Origin: Flavobacteriaceae bacterium
GTDB lineage: Bacteria > Bacteroidota > Bacteroidia > Flavobacteriales > Flavobacteriaceae
NCBI GenBank assembly: GCA_002691685.1
Contig: NZIQ01000086.1
Location: 7,666-71,665, forward strand
DNA length: 64,000 nt
Reading direction: 5' to 3'
Shown one piece after another: positions 45,823 through 54,546 of this stretch. The notes beneath the pieces are model-generated. The model had not been told where the DNA came from, made no database searches, and was given only the letters and a program-made list of their open reading frames with translations. Positions within the stretch are counted from its first letter, which is position 1. The number at the start of each line of letters is the position of its first letter. The position numbers were made by a program, and so were the translations under genes.

Positions 45823-46213
45823 TCGCGGATTTAAACTACCTGAAGAGTACTATTTTAATGACTTCGACCAAAAGATTGAGGAGCGCTTAAAATGGTCTAC
45901 TAAAGGTGATTTTCGAATGCCTGAAGATTATTTTGAAGAACTTAATGAAAATATCTTCATGAGCTTGGTAAAAAAGCGTCGTAACAAAGTCGTTTCCTTA
46001 ATTAGACAGAGTGTCGCAACAGCTGCTGCTGTAAGTTTGTTAGTCGTAATGTATACCACGTCATTTTCAAATGAAATGAACCAAAATACCAACAAGTCTG
46101 AGGTCATGCTAGAATCCACAGAAAAAGAGGATATAGAAATTTATTTCGAAGCCATCAATTGGGATCTCCAAAATGAAAACCTTGCCCTTTTAATTGAGAC
46201 CATTAACGAATAA
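45809..46213 (+). CDS. Putative membrane-bound anti-sigma protein
   Basis: A 134-residue single-pass protein: a 60-residue cytosolic N-terminus, a membrane helix at about 67-86 (SVATAAAVSLLVVMYTTSFS) and a short acidic external part. The N-terminus holds two copies of an F-[KR]-x-P-E-[ED]-Y-[YF] motif, FKLPEEYYF (8-16) and FRMPEDYF (35-42). It has no zinc-binding HxxxCxxC. Position, 14-base overlap with the sigma gene and topology suggest an anti-sigma or co-regulator; this is inference and I do not assign it to a named family. Confidence 0.65.
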   Translation: MKKINRGFKLPEEYYFNDFDQKIEERLKWSTKGDFRMPEDYFEELNENIFMSLVKKRRNKVVSLIRQSVATAAAVSLLVVMYTTSFSNEMNQNTNKSEVMLESTEKEDIEIYFEAINWDLQNENLALLIETINE

Positions 46214-46220
46214 TTTAAAC

Positions 46221-46700
46221 ATGAAGATTACAACGTTTAAATACTACCAATATTTAATTATCACATTAGGATTAGTTTTTAGTCTTTGCGTCACAGCACA
46301 AGAAAAAAGATCATTCGAAGAAAGAATGGAACGAATGAAAACGCTAAAACGTCAGTATTTCAATGAAAATATAAGCTTTACTGAAAAAGAAAAGAGTGAA
46401 TATTGGCCCATACACGACAAACACCAAAAAATCATATGGGGTTTACATGCTAGAGAAAAAAAGCAGCTTAGAAAATTCAGAGAATTAGGTAAAGAAGCTA
46501 GTGAGGAAGATTCTTCTTATTTCTTAGATGAGATGTCTAAAATTGAAATTGAAAGACATCAAGAAAAACGGCGCTATTTTGAAGAATTAAAAACCATTCT
46601 TCCTTCAAGTAAAATACTTGATCAATATAAAGCTGAGGATGATTTTAATGAAAATCTTATAAAACGATACAGAAGAAAAGACAAAGCACGAAATCCTTAA
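46221..46700 (+). CDS. Spy/CpxP-like periplasmic protein
   Basis: The track begins at 46194, but MKITTFKYYQYLIITLGLVFSLCVTAQ starting at 46221 is a clean signal peptide, leaving a mature protein of about 135 residues. The mature part is highly charged and helical, with RMKTLKRQYFNENISFTEKEKSEYWPIHDKHQKII resembling the LTxxQ-type motifs of Spy, CpxP and heavy-metal sensor proteins. It lies seven bases after the putative anti-sigma gene. A role in sensing envelope stress or in chaperoning under this sigma factor is inferred. Confidence 0.68.
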   Translation: MKITTFKYYQYLIITLGLVFSLCVTAQEKRSFEERMERMKTLKRQYFNENISFTEKEKSEYWPIHDKHQKIIWGLHAREKKQLRKFRELGKEASEEDSSYFLDEMSKIEIERHQEKRRYFEELKTILPSSKILDQYKAEDDFNENLIKRYRRKDKARNP

Positions 46701-46726
46701 GTATCTTCGCAGCCTAATTAAGCTCG

Positions 46727-47941
46727 ATGCGATTTCACAGAAATTTAGTTTTAGCCTGTATAGAGGCCCTTCATCTAATTATCAATCAGAGTAAATACGC
46801 TGATAAAGTTATTGAAAGCGTTTTAAAAAAAGACAAGCGTTGGGGTGCACGAGACAGAGCCTTCATCGCTCAAACGGTTTACGACATTGTACGAAACCAA
46901 AGAATGTACTTGCATATTGCAGGCGTTAAAACACCACTGCACACTACAGAAATTTGGAGGTTAATTTCAATTTGGATTGTTTTAAACAATTTTGAATTAC
47001 CTGAATGGAAAGAATTTGAGAAGACACCTGTGCGTCGCATTCGAGGTCGCTATTATGAAAGTAGCAAGTCTTTTGTGCACAAGGAATCCATTCCTGATTG
47101 GATTGATCAGTTAGGCCGTACTCAACTCGACCCAAAACTTTGGGAAAAAGAAGTCCATGCCTTAAATCAACCTGCTGAAGTAGTTTTACGGGTCAACACC
47201 CTCAAGTACACTGAAAAAGAGCTCATTAATGATTTAGAAAAAGACGGTATTTTAACCGAACGAATATCCGCCTATCCAGGCGCTTTAATTGCCAAAGAAC
47301 GCAGCAATTTATTTAAGACAAACGCCTTTAAAAATGGATATTTTGAAATACAAGATGCCAACTCTCAACTAGTAGCCCCATTTTTAGATGTCCAAAAAGG
47401 ACATAGGGTTATTGATTGTTGTGCTGGTGCAGGAGGAAAATCATTACATCTAGCTGCTTTGATGCAAAATAAAGGGCAGTTAATCGCTATGGATATATAT
47501 CTATATAAATTAAACGAACTTAAAAAGAGAGCTAAAAGGGCGGGCGCTTTCAACATTGAAACGCGATTAATTGAAGGAAAAAAATCCATAAAAAAATTGA
47601 AGCATTCTGCCGATCGTGTTCTTATAGACGCTCCCTGCAGTGGATTAGGTGTTTTAAAGCGAAACCCAGACGCCAAATGGAAGCTACAACCGGAACACTT
47701 AAACAAGCTAAAAGAAACACAGCGACAGCTGTTACAAGAATACTCAGCAATGCTAAAGCCTGGAGGGAAACTAGTTTATGCCACTTGTTCTATACTGCCT
47801 CAAGAAAATGAGGGTCAGGTAGAAACCTTTCTAAAAAGTCCTGCTGGTGAATCTTTTACTTGTACTCAACACAAGACCTTATATGCCCACAAAAATGGGT
47901 ATGATGGCTTTTTTATGGCACAGTTTGAACATCAAAGCTAA
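46727..47941 (+). CDS. RsmB-like rRNA cytosine-C5 methyltransferase
   Basis: A 404-residue RNA m5C methyltransferase with a NusB-like N-terminal domain (about 1-130). The Rossmann core has SAM motif VIDCCAGAGGKSLHLAAL, DAPCSGLGVLKRNPDAKWKL (motif IV Cys) and YATCSILPQENEGQVETFL (motif VI catalytic Cys). The likely target is C967 of 16S rRNA, as for RsmB, but other rRNA cytosines are possible. It is 26 bases after the Spy-like gene. Its 3' end contains the purL promoter. Confidence 0.9.
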   Translation: MRFHRNLVLACIEALHLIINQSKYADKVIESVLKKDKRWGARDRAFIAQTVYDIVRNQRMYLHIAGVKTPLHTTEIWRLISIWIVLNNFELPEWKEFEKTPVRRIRGRYYESSKSFVHKESIPDWIDQLGRTQLDPKLWEKEVHALNQPAEVVLRVNTLKYTEKELINDLEKDGILTERISAYPGALIAKERSNLFKTNAFKNGYFEIQDANSQLVAPFLDVQKGHRVIDCCAGAGGKSLHLAALMQNKGQLIAMDIYLYKLNELKKRAKRAGAFNIETRLIEGKKSIKKLKHSADRVLIDAPCSGLGVLKRNPDAKWKLQPEHLNKLKETQRQLLQEYSAMLKPGGKLVYATCSILPQENEGQVETFLKSPAGESFTCTQHKTLYAHKNGYDGFFMAQFEHQS

Positions 47942-47954
47942 TGTTCTAATTTTG
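47924..47954 (+). promoter_or_regulatory. Bacteroidota-type promoter of purL
   Basis: TTTG (47924-47927), exactly 19 bases, then TAATTTTG (47947-47954) match the -33/-7 consensus without mismatch. The -33 box lies inside the last codons of the RsmB-like gene. The purL ATG is 17 bases past the -7 element, so the leader would be only about a dozen bases, leaving no room for a riboswitch. Confidence 0.82.
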
Positions 47955-47971
47955 TCAAACAACAAGTAATT

Positions 47972-50900
47972 ATGATCTACTTTTTCAGTAACCCCAACAA
48001 CCATATTTTTGCTGCATCTTCGTCTACTCCACTAAACGAGAACAGCATTAAAAAACTAAATTGGGTATTAAACGCAACCTTGCTCAACAATACAACAGAA
48101 GTATCTGGGGACTTCATTGGTCCTAGAGCTAGTATGCTTACACCTTGGAGCACAAACGCTACAGATATTCTAAAAAACATGGGGGTTTTCAACCTCACCC
48201 GTATAGAAGAGTACCTACCTTCTGCTGATCAGGTATCTTACGATCCAATGTTAATGCAGAAATACAATTTACTGAATCAAGACTTGTTTAAAATTGATTT
48301 GGTATCGGAGCAATTGGCAGATATCACCGATATCGAAAAGTACAACAAAGAAGAAGGGCTGGCCTTAAGTCAAGATGAAATTGATTACCTCAAGCAATTG
48401 TCAGAAGAGTTGGGACGTCCCCTAACCGATGCCGAAGTATTTGGTTTTTCTCAAGTCAACTCGGAACATTGCAGACATAAAATTTTTAATGGAAGTTTTA
48501 TACTCAACAATCAAGAACAGTCCGATTCGCTCTTCGATTTAATCAAAAAAACAGCTAAGACTAATCCTAATGAAATCGTATCGGCCTATAAAGACAATGT
48601 TGCCTTTATCAATGGCCCTAAAGCGATTCAGTTCGCTCCTAAAGATTCTGAAAAAGCTTCCTTGTATACTGAACAAGAAACCGAAACTATTTTATCGCTC
48701 AAAGCCGAAACCCACAATTTTCCAACAACAGTAGAGCCTTTTAACGGAGCAGCAACAGGTTCTGGTGGTGAGATTAGAGATCGATTAGCTGGTGGTCAAG
48801 GCTCAATACCTCTCGCAGGAACAGCCGTTTACATGACTTCGTATCCGAGAACTGCACAACCATTAGCTTGGGAACATAAGTTAGGAGAAAAAAAATGGCT
48901 TTATCAAAATCCAACAGACATACTCATTAAAGCTTCTAATGGAGCGTCTGACTTTGGAAATAAGTTCGGACAACCTCTCATAGCCGGCTCTATATTGACC
49001 TTTGAGCACCAAGAAGAAGAAGCTAATTTTGACCAGCGTCATTTAGGTTTTGATAAAGTTATCATGCTAGCTGGTGGAGTTGGATACGGATTAAAAAAAT
49101 ACGCCTTCAAGAAAAAGCCAAAAAAAGGAGACCTCATCGTTATTTTAGGAGGAGACAATTATAGAATTGGAATGGGAGGTGCAGCCGTATCCTCTGCAGA
49201 CACTGGTGCATTTAATGCAGCTTTAGAGCTCAATGCCGTACAAAGATCTAATCCTGAAATGCAAAAGCGAGTAGCCAATGCCATCAGAGCGCTCGTAGAG
49301 CGAGCAGAAAATCCAATTGTATCAATACATGATCACGGAGCTGGTGGGCATTTAAATTGCCTCTCAGAATTAGTTGAAGAAACAGGGGGTAAAATAGACA
49401 TCAATAAATTACCAATTGGTGATCCCACCCTATCCGAAAAAGAAATCATAGGTAATGAATCCCAAGAACGAATGGGATTAATTATCGATCCAAAAGATCA
49501 AGAACTACTTCGAACTATTTCAGAAAGAGAACAGGCTCCTATGTTTGTAGTGGGTGAAGTAACCGAAGACATGCATTTTGAGTTTGCCGCATCTGATAAG
49601 ACTAAAAAAGCCATAGATTTAGAACTTTCAGGTTTATTTGGTAATTCTCCCAAAACAATCATTGCAGACATCAATACTCCTCGTTTATATGCAGACCCCA
49701 ACTACCAAATTGATTTTGTTTTAGATTATCTAGAAAACGTACTTCAATTAGAAGCGGTGGCTTGTAAAGATTGGTTAACCAACAAGGTTGACCGTTGTGT
49801 AGGGGGAAAAGTAGCTATTCAACAATGCGTGGGTGAATTACAGTTACCTCTTAATAACTGTGGTGTAATGGCATTAGATTACATTAGCCAAAAAGGTATT
49901 GCGACTTCTATAGGGCATTCACCAATCTCAGGTTTAATAAATCCCAAAGCAGGAAGTCAAAACAGTATTGCTGAGGCCCTTGCTAACATCATATGGGCAC
50001 CTCTCGAAAAGGGTATTCAAAGTTTATCGCTTTCAGCAAATTGGATGTGGCCCTGTAATAATGAAGGAGAAGACGAGAGATTGTATAAAGCCGTTCAAGC
50101 AGCTAGTGACTTTGCTATTGAGCTCGGAATTAATATACCAACAGGTAAAGATTCGCTTTCAATGAAACAAAAATACTCAGATAAAGAAGTACTTTCACCA
50201 GGAACTGTAATTATATCAGCCACAGGACAGTGCTCCGATTTTACAAGGGTAATTGAACCTGTTGGAAAATTAGATCAAGGTGAGCTTTACTACATTAATT
50301 TATCACAAGAAGATTTAGAATTAGGCGGATCGAGCTTTGCTCAAAGTTTAAATGCTATTGGACAAAAAACAAGTGGTATTGCTAATGCAAAAGATTTTGC
50401 GAAAACTTTTGATTTCATACAAGAAGGAATTAAAACCGATAAAATCTGTGCAGGTCATGATATTTCCTCTGGTGGACTCATCACCTGTTTACTTGAAATG
50501 TGCTTTGCAACAAGAAATTTGGGGGCAGAAATCGATTTGAGTGAATTGGGGCAAACCGACTTTGTAAAGTTACTCTTTGCTGAAAACAGCGGTATTCTCC
50601 TGCAATTGACAGCAGAAGCGGAACAGTGGATTAAAGATTGTCCAATTCCTGCAATTAAAATCGGTCAATTCTGTACATCAGAAACCCTAGCGATCAAGAA
50701 TAAGGGTGTAGAAATGGGAATACCTGTGGCGCGTTTTAGAGATTTATGGTATAATACTTCCTACCGAATGGACGAGCTGCAAACTGCAAATAGTCTTGCA
50801 AAAGATCGTTTTGAAAATTACAAAAACCAACCACTATGCTATACTTTTCCAGCAGCCTTTGATGGTGAAATTCCTTCCAAACCACAAAAGAAACCGCTCG

Positions 50901-51640
50901 CAGGTGTATTACGAGACAAAGGGAGTAATTCAGAAAGAGAAATGGCTAATGCACTCTATTTGGCTGGTTTCGACGTTAAAGATATTCATATGACCGATTT
51001 GATTTCTGGAAAAGAAAATCTCGAAGACATTCAACTCTTAGCTGCTGTTGGAGGATTTTCGAACTCTGATGTTCTTGGAAGTGCAAAAGGTTGGGCTGGG
51101 ACATTTAAATTCAATTCGAATGCCCGAAGTGCTTTAGACGCATTTTTTAATAGACCTGATACGCTTTCTATAGGGATTTGCAACGGATGCCAGCTGTTTA
51201 TGGAGCTTGAATTGATTTATCCAGATCACGAGGTACACGGAAAGATGATACATAATAAGTCAAATAAGCATGAGAGTAATTTTATTGGAGTAAAAATTGA
51301 GGCCAACAAATCGGTGATGCTTTCAAATATGGAGGGCTGTGAATTAGGTGTGTGGATTTCTCACGGTGAGGGAAATTTCAGACTACCCGAAACAGCAGAA
51401 AAATATCATGTTGTTGGCACCTATAGTTACGACGCCTATCCTGCGAACCCAAATGGCAGTGATTTGAATGCGGCTATGCTCTGCGATGTGAGTGGACGTC
51501 ACTTGGTTTCAATGCCTCATATGGAGCGTTCTATTTTTAGTTGGAATTGGGCTCATTATCCAGATCAATACAATCATCGAGTATCTCCTTGGATTAAAGC
51601 CTTTGAAAACGCTAGAAACTGGATTTTAAATTCTTATTGA
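47972..51640 (+). CDS. purL: Phosphoribosylformylglycinamidine synthase, single-chain
   Basis: A 1222-residue long-form PurL converting FGAR, ATP and glutamine to FGAM. It has the N-terminal PurS-like region, the linker with DAEVFGFSQVNSEHCRHKIFNG, and two synthase halves (AETHNFPTTVEPFNGAATGSGGEIRD; HDHGAGGHLNCLSELVEETGG; HDISSGGLITCLLEMC). A C-terminal glutaminase domain follows, with GICNGCQLFMEL carrying the nucleophile Cys and FSWNWAHYPDQ near the end. Its own promoter separates it from the upstream operon. Confidence 0.97.
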   Translation: MIYFFSNPNNHIFAASSSTPLNENSIKKLNWVLNATLLNNTTEVSGDFIGPRASMLTPWSTNATDILKNMGVFNLTRIEEYLPSADQVSYDPMLMQKYNLLNQDLFKIDLVSEQLADITDIEKYNKEEGLALSQDEIDYLKQLSEELGRPLTDAEVFGFSQVNSEHCRHKIFNGSFILNNQEQSDSLFDLIKKTAKTNPNEIVSAYKDNVAFINGPKAIQFAPKDSEKASLYTEQETETILSLKAETHNFPTTVEPFNGAATGSGGEIRDRLAGGQGSIPLAGTAVYMTSYPRTAQPLAWEHKLGEKKWLYQNPTDILIKASNGASDFGNKFGQPLIAGSILTFEHQEEEANFDQRHLGFDKVIMLAGGVGYGLKKYAFKKKPKKGDLIVILGGDNYRIGMGGAAVSSADTGAFNAALELNAVQRSNPEMQKRVANAIRALVERAENPIVSIHDHGAGGHLNCLSELVEETGGKIDINKLPIGDPTLSEKEIIGNESQERMGLIIDPKDQELLRTISEREQAPMFVVGEVTEDMHFEFAASDKTKKAIDLELSGLFGNSPKTIIADINTPRLYADPNYQIDFVLDYLENVLQLEAVACKDWLTNKVDRCVGGKVAIQQCVGELQLPLNNCGVMALDYISQKGIATSIGHSPISGLINPKAGSQNSIAEALANIIWAPLEKGIQSLSLSANWMWPCNNEGEDERLYKAVQAASDFAIELGINIPTGKDSLSMKQKYSDKEVLSPGTVIISATGQCSDFTRVIEPVGKLDQGELYYINLSQEDLELGGSSFAQSLNAIGQKTSGIANAKDFAKTFDFIQEGIKTDKICAGHDISSGGLITCLLEMCFATRNLGAEIDLSELGQTDFVKLLFAENSGILLQLTAEAEQWIKDCPIPAIKIGQFCTSETLAIKNKGVEMGIPVARFRDLWYNTSYRMDELQTANSLAKDRFENYKNQPLCYTFPAAFDGEIPSKPQKKPLAGVLRDKGSNSEREMANALYLAGFDVKDIHMTDLISGKENLEDIQLLAAVGGFSNSDVLGSAKGWAGTFKFNSNARSALDAFFNRPDTLSIGICNGCQLFMELELIYPDHEVHGKMIHNKSNKHESNFIGVKIEANKSVMLSNMEGCELGVWISHGEGNFRLPETAEKYHVVGTYSYDAYPANPNGSDLNAAMLCDVSGRHLVSMPHMERSIFSWNWAHYPDQYNHRVSPWIKAFENARNWILNSY

Positions 51641-51677
51641 TTATCCTTATTTTGCATAGAACTAACACTATGCTAAC

Positions 51678-53450
51678 ATGTCAACGATTACTAGATTATT
51701 CGACTTTATTTATCACCAAGAAAAAAACAGTCCTTTAGAAAAATGCCTTTCCACTAAATACAATGGTATATGGAAATCATTAAGCACAAATGAGGTCATT
51801 GACCACGCAAATGCCGTAAGCCGAGGGCTTATTAATATAGGAATCGAAGCCAACGATAAAGTTGCTCTTATCTCAATGTCTAACAGAACGGAGTGGACTA
51901 TTTTTGACATTGGAGCACTTCAGGTAGGAGCTCAAACTGTACCCATCTATCCTACTATATCTGAAGATGATTACGCATATATATTAAACCATAGCGAGTC
52001 TAAAATTGTTGTAGTTTCATGTCAAGAAGTTCTAGATAAAGTGCTAAAGGTCAGTAATGAGCTAAAGACAGTTAAGGAGATTTATAGCTTTGATCAACTA
52101 GAAAATTGCACACATTGGAGCGATATTCTAGAAAAAGGTAAAAATGTTGCAGAACAAGAAGAAGTTGAAAAAAGAAAAGCAGCGGTTGCCGAAGAAAGTT
52201 TAGCGACGATCATATACACCTCAGGTACTACCGGACGACCAAAAGGGGTAATGCTTTCTCATAGTAATATTGTACAAAATGTTCTTGCTGCAGAAGAGCG
52301 TGTTCCATTTGTAGATGGATCTCATGCGTTGAGTTTTCTTCCTTTATGTCACATTTTTGAACGGGTAATTTTATACATCTACCAATATTGTGGCGTAAGT
52401 GTTTATTACGGTGAAGGTTTAGATAAAATAAGTGAGAACATCAATGAGGTCAAACCGATGATCATGACGGTAGTACCAAGACTTCTAGAAAAAGTATACG
52501 ACAAGATTGTATCGAAAGGAAAAGACCTTACGGGAGTTAAGAAAAGTATATTTTTCTGGGCTGTTTCATTGGGATTGAGATACGAGCCTTACGGTCAAAA
52601 CGGATGGTGGTATGAAACAAAACTAAAACTAGCTCGAAAACTAATTTTTAGTAAGTGGCAACAGGCACTCGGAGGGAATTTAGACTTACTAGTTTCTGGA
52701 AGTGCTGCCCTTCAACCTAGATTAGCTCGAGTCTTTGGAGCCGCTGGAATTCCAATAATGGAAGGATACGGATTGACAGAGACTTCTCCTGTAATCAGTG
52801 TAAACGATGAGCGTAATCGAGGATGGAAAATTGGGACTGTTGGAAAAGTAATATCAGGTTTGGAAGTAAAAATTGCAGAAGACGGAGAGATTTTGTGCAA
52901 AGGACCAAACGTAATGATGGGCTATTATAAGGATCCGGAAAAAACAGCAGAAGCGATTACAGATGATTTCTTTCATACAGGAGATATTGGTAAAATTGAT
53001 TCAGAAGGTTTCTTGAGAATCACAGACCGTAAAAAAGAAATGTTCAAGACTTCTGGAGGAAAATATGTTGCACCTCAACTCCTTGAAAATAAGTGTAAAG
53101 AATCATTTTTTATTGAACAAATAATGGTTGTAGGAGATGGTGAGAAAATGCCAGCCGCACTCATTCAGCCTAACTTTGAATTTGTAACAGATTGGGCGGT
53201 CAAAAAAAGGATTTCAATTCCGAGCAACCCAGCTGAATTATCAAAAAACGCTGAAGTAATAAATAGAATCGCTGAAGAAATTGAAAAAGCCAATACATCT
53301 TTCGCCAAATGGGAAAAAATAAAACAGTTCAGATTAACTCCTGAGGTTTGGAGTATTGACCTGGGTCACCTCACACCTACCATGAAGTTAAAACGTAAAT
53401 TCATTAAAGAGCGTTATATCGACCTCTACAATGACATTTACAGCAAGTAA
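51678..53450 (+). CDS. Long-chain fatty acid--CoA ligase
   Basis: A 590-residue member of the AMP-forming ANL superfamily. The phosphate loop is IIYTSGTTGRPKGVMLSH, followed by SFLPLCHIFERV, GYGLTETSPVIS, FHTGDIGKIDSEGFLRITDRKKEMFKTSGGKYVAP and the C-terminal catalytic Lys region PTMKLKRKFI. It activates long-chain fatty acids, feeding the beta-oxidation enzymes encoded a few kilobases downstream. Start is the ATG at 51678. There is no signal peptide; the enzyme is likely membrane-associated in the cytosol. Confidence 0.93.
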   Translation: MSTITRLFDFIYHQEKNSPLEKCLSTKYNGIWKSLSTNEVIDHANAVSRGLINIGIEANDKVALISMSNRTEWTIFDIGALQVGAQTVPIYPTISEDDYAYILNHSESKIVVVSCQEVLDKVLKVSNELKTVKEIYSFDQLENCTHWSDILEKGKNVAEQEEVEKRKAAVAEESLATIIYTSGTTGRPKGVMLSHSNIVQNVLAAEERVPFVDGSHALSFLPLCHIFERVILYIYQYCGVSVYYGEGLDKISENINEVKPMIMTVVPRLLEKVYDKIVSKGKDLTGVKKSIFFWAVSLGLRYEPYGQNGWWYETKLKLARKLIFSKWQQALGGNLDLLVSGSAALQPRLARVFGAAGIPIMEGYGLTETSPVISVNDERNRGWKIGTVGKVISGLEVKIAEDGEILCKGPNVMMGYYKDPEKTAEAITDDFFHTGDIGKIDSEGFLRITDRKKEMFKTSGGKYVAPQLLENKCKESFFIEQIMVVGDGEKMPAALIQPNFEFVTDWAVKKRISIPSNPAELSKNAEVINRIAEEIEKANTSFAKWEKIKQFRLTPEVWSIDLGHLTPTMKLKRKFIKERYIDLYNDIYSK

Positions 53451-53798
53451 AATAATTATAGTCGTTCGATACCATTTAAAATCGAAGTAATCTAATGAAA
53501 TAATTAATGTAAAAGAGGTTTTGCCATTGATTGGATAATAAAGATACCCCACTAGATAAAGCTGGGTATTAGTATCTAGTGGGGGCAGAATAGTTTAAAC
53601 GGAAGTATTATTAAAATTGGTTAAGCACTTGAGAGCAATAAATTAGATAATATCTCACGTTCACTTCAAGTTATTCTTTTGTACTGTGTATTACTAATTT
53701 TGTTTAAGTTGATATAGGGCAGATTGGCCCGTTTAGACCTGTTTTATCTTTAAAAAAATAAACAAAACGATTAAATATGAGTCAAAATAGCCTGATTT
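53451..53798. other. Intergenic region with a hairpin pair
   Basis: No gene is supported in these 348 bases between the convergent acyl-CoA ligase gene and the SRPBCC-like gene. The notable content is the inverted repeat at 53544-53584, described separately. The rest is AT-rich and I see no tRNA, start signal or terminator with a T tract. Confidence 0.7.
53544..53584. repeat. Perfect 12-bp inverted repeat with an alternative inner stem
   Basis: CCCCACTAGATA (53547-53558) and TATCTAGTGGGG (53573-53584) are perfect inverted copies with a 14-base loop. A second pairing, ATACCC (53544-53549) with GGGTAT (53564-53569), uses the same left arm, so the two stems exclude each other. There is no T tract, so it is not a standard terminator. 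It could be a 3'-end RNA structure for either convergent gene, a transposon-related palindrome or a protein-binding site. Confidence 0.8.
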
Positions 53799-54293
53799 TT
53801 AATTTGACGTATTCTGCGAAAACCATGAATGCTGACCAAAATGATTTTTTTTAACAGGAATTTGATTATCAAGATAATATTCTAATCCTTTTAATACATT
53901 TTTCAAATACTGTTCCAGTTTGGGTTTGATAATAAAGAGGTAAATGAAAGCGTACATATATTTGGGCACTTTGCTCGTTTTGTACGGATATATACTTATT
54001 GTCAAACTGCAACCTTCTCCATGATCCTGTAATTGCCACGCTACATTTGATTTTTTACCATTTTCTTTTCCAATCGAAAGTTCAAATCCAGAATTTGGAA
54101 TCCACTTATTGAATTCTCTAATGTATTCTAGACCATTTAAATAAATAATTTTGTCCTTTTTTTGTTCTGACCATATCATAACAGGGTTTCTCATACAAAA
54201 AGGGTGATACAGCTCTAATGCACTTTCTGAGGATACAACTTTCCAAACCCTAAACCTTGAATGATTTAGCATTATTTTATTCGAAACTTTCAC
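53799..54293 (-). CDS. SRPBCC-like small protein
   Basis: A 164-residue soluble protein. The start (KIMLNHSRFRVWKVVSSESALELYHPFC), alternating strands and the long C-terminal helix (IKPKLEQYLKNVLKGLEYYLDNQ) resemble the START/SRPBCC ligand-binding fold, though the match is by shape rather than by a firm motif. The GTG at 54293 is the track start; an ATG seven codons later (54272) is an alternative. It lies 40 bases after the 70-residue gene on the same strand. Function is unknown. Confidence 0.6.
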   Translation of the reverse strand: MKVSNKIMLNHSRFRVWKVVSSESALELYHPFCMRNPVMIWSEQKKDKIIYLNGLEYIREFNKWIPNSGFELSIGKENGKKSNVAWQLQDHGEGCSLTISIYPYKTSKVPKYMYAFIYLFIIKPKLEQYLKNVLKGLEYYLDNQIPVKKNHFGQHSWFSQNTSN

Positions 54294-54333
54294 CTTATTC
54301 CCTCCTATTCCATAAGAATTATTAGTTCTTTAA

Positions 54334-54546
54334 TCATAAATGTGATTTAAAAACAATAAACATTTCTTTTGAATTTAAAAGTTCGGGCTTATCTTCTAAA
54401 AACTCTTCTAGCCAAATTCTCAACTCTAAAAGTTCATAAGGTAAAAGCTGCTTGATGGCTTTTTGTATTTCTTTGGTAAATAATTCATAACTAAAAGACA
54501 CCTTGGTTAAGATATTCTTAGTATACTCTAAATTTTTGTTCTCCAT
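54334..54546 (-). CDS. Small conserved-looking protein of unknown function
   Basis: A 70-residue, mostly helical, soluble protein (MENKNLEYTKNILTKVSFSYELF, then EIQKAIKQLLPYELLELRIWLEEF). I recall similar short proteins in flavobacteria but cannot name a family. It is followed on the same strand by the SRPBCC-like gene. An ATG start at 54546 and codon use like that of its neighbours make it plausible as a real gene. Confidence 0.6.
   Translation of the reverse strand: MENKNLEYTKNILTKVSFSYELFTKEIQKAIKQLLPYELLELRIWLEEFLEDKPELLNSKEMFIVFKSHL

Noticed and set aside
40717-46700. Polysaccharide biosynthesis gene cluster or secretion system as a new system
   Set aside because: Only one glycosyltransferase, one mutase and one exporter are present, with no polymerase, flippase or export pore, so a dedicated surface polysaccharide locus is not supported.
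53547-53584. Integron attC site or CRISPR repeat
   Set aside because: The repeat occurs once, lacks attC core sites (GTTRRRY/RYYYAAC), and no integrase, cas gene or repeated spacer pattern is present.
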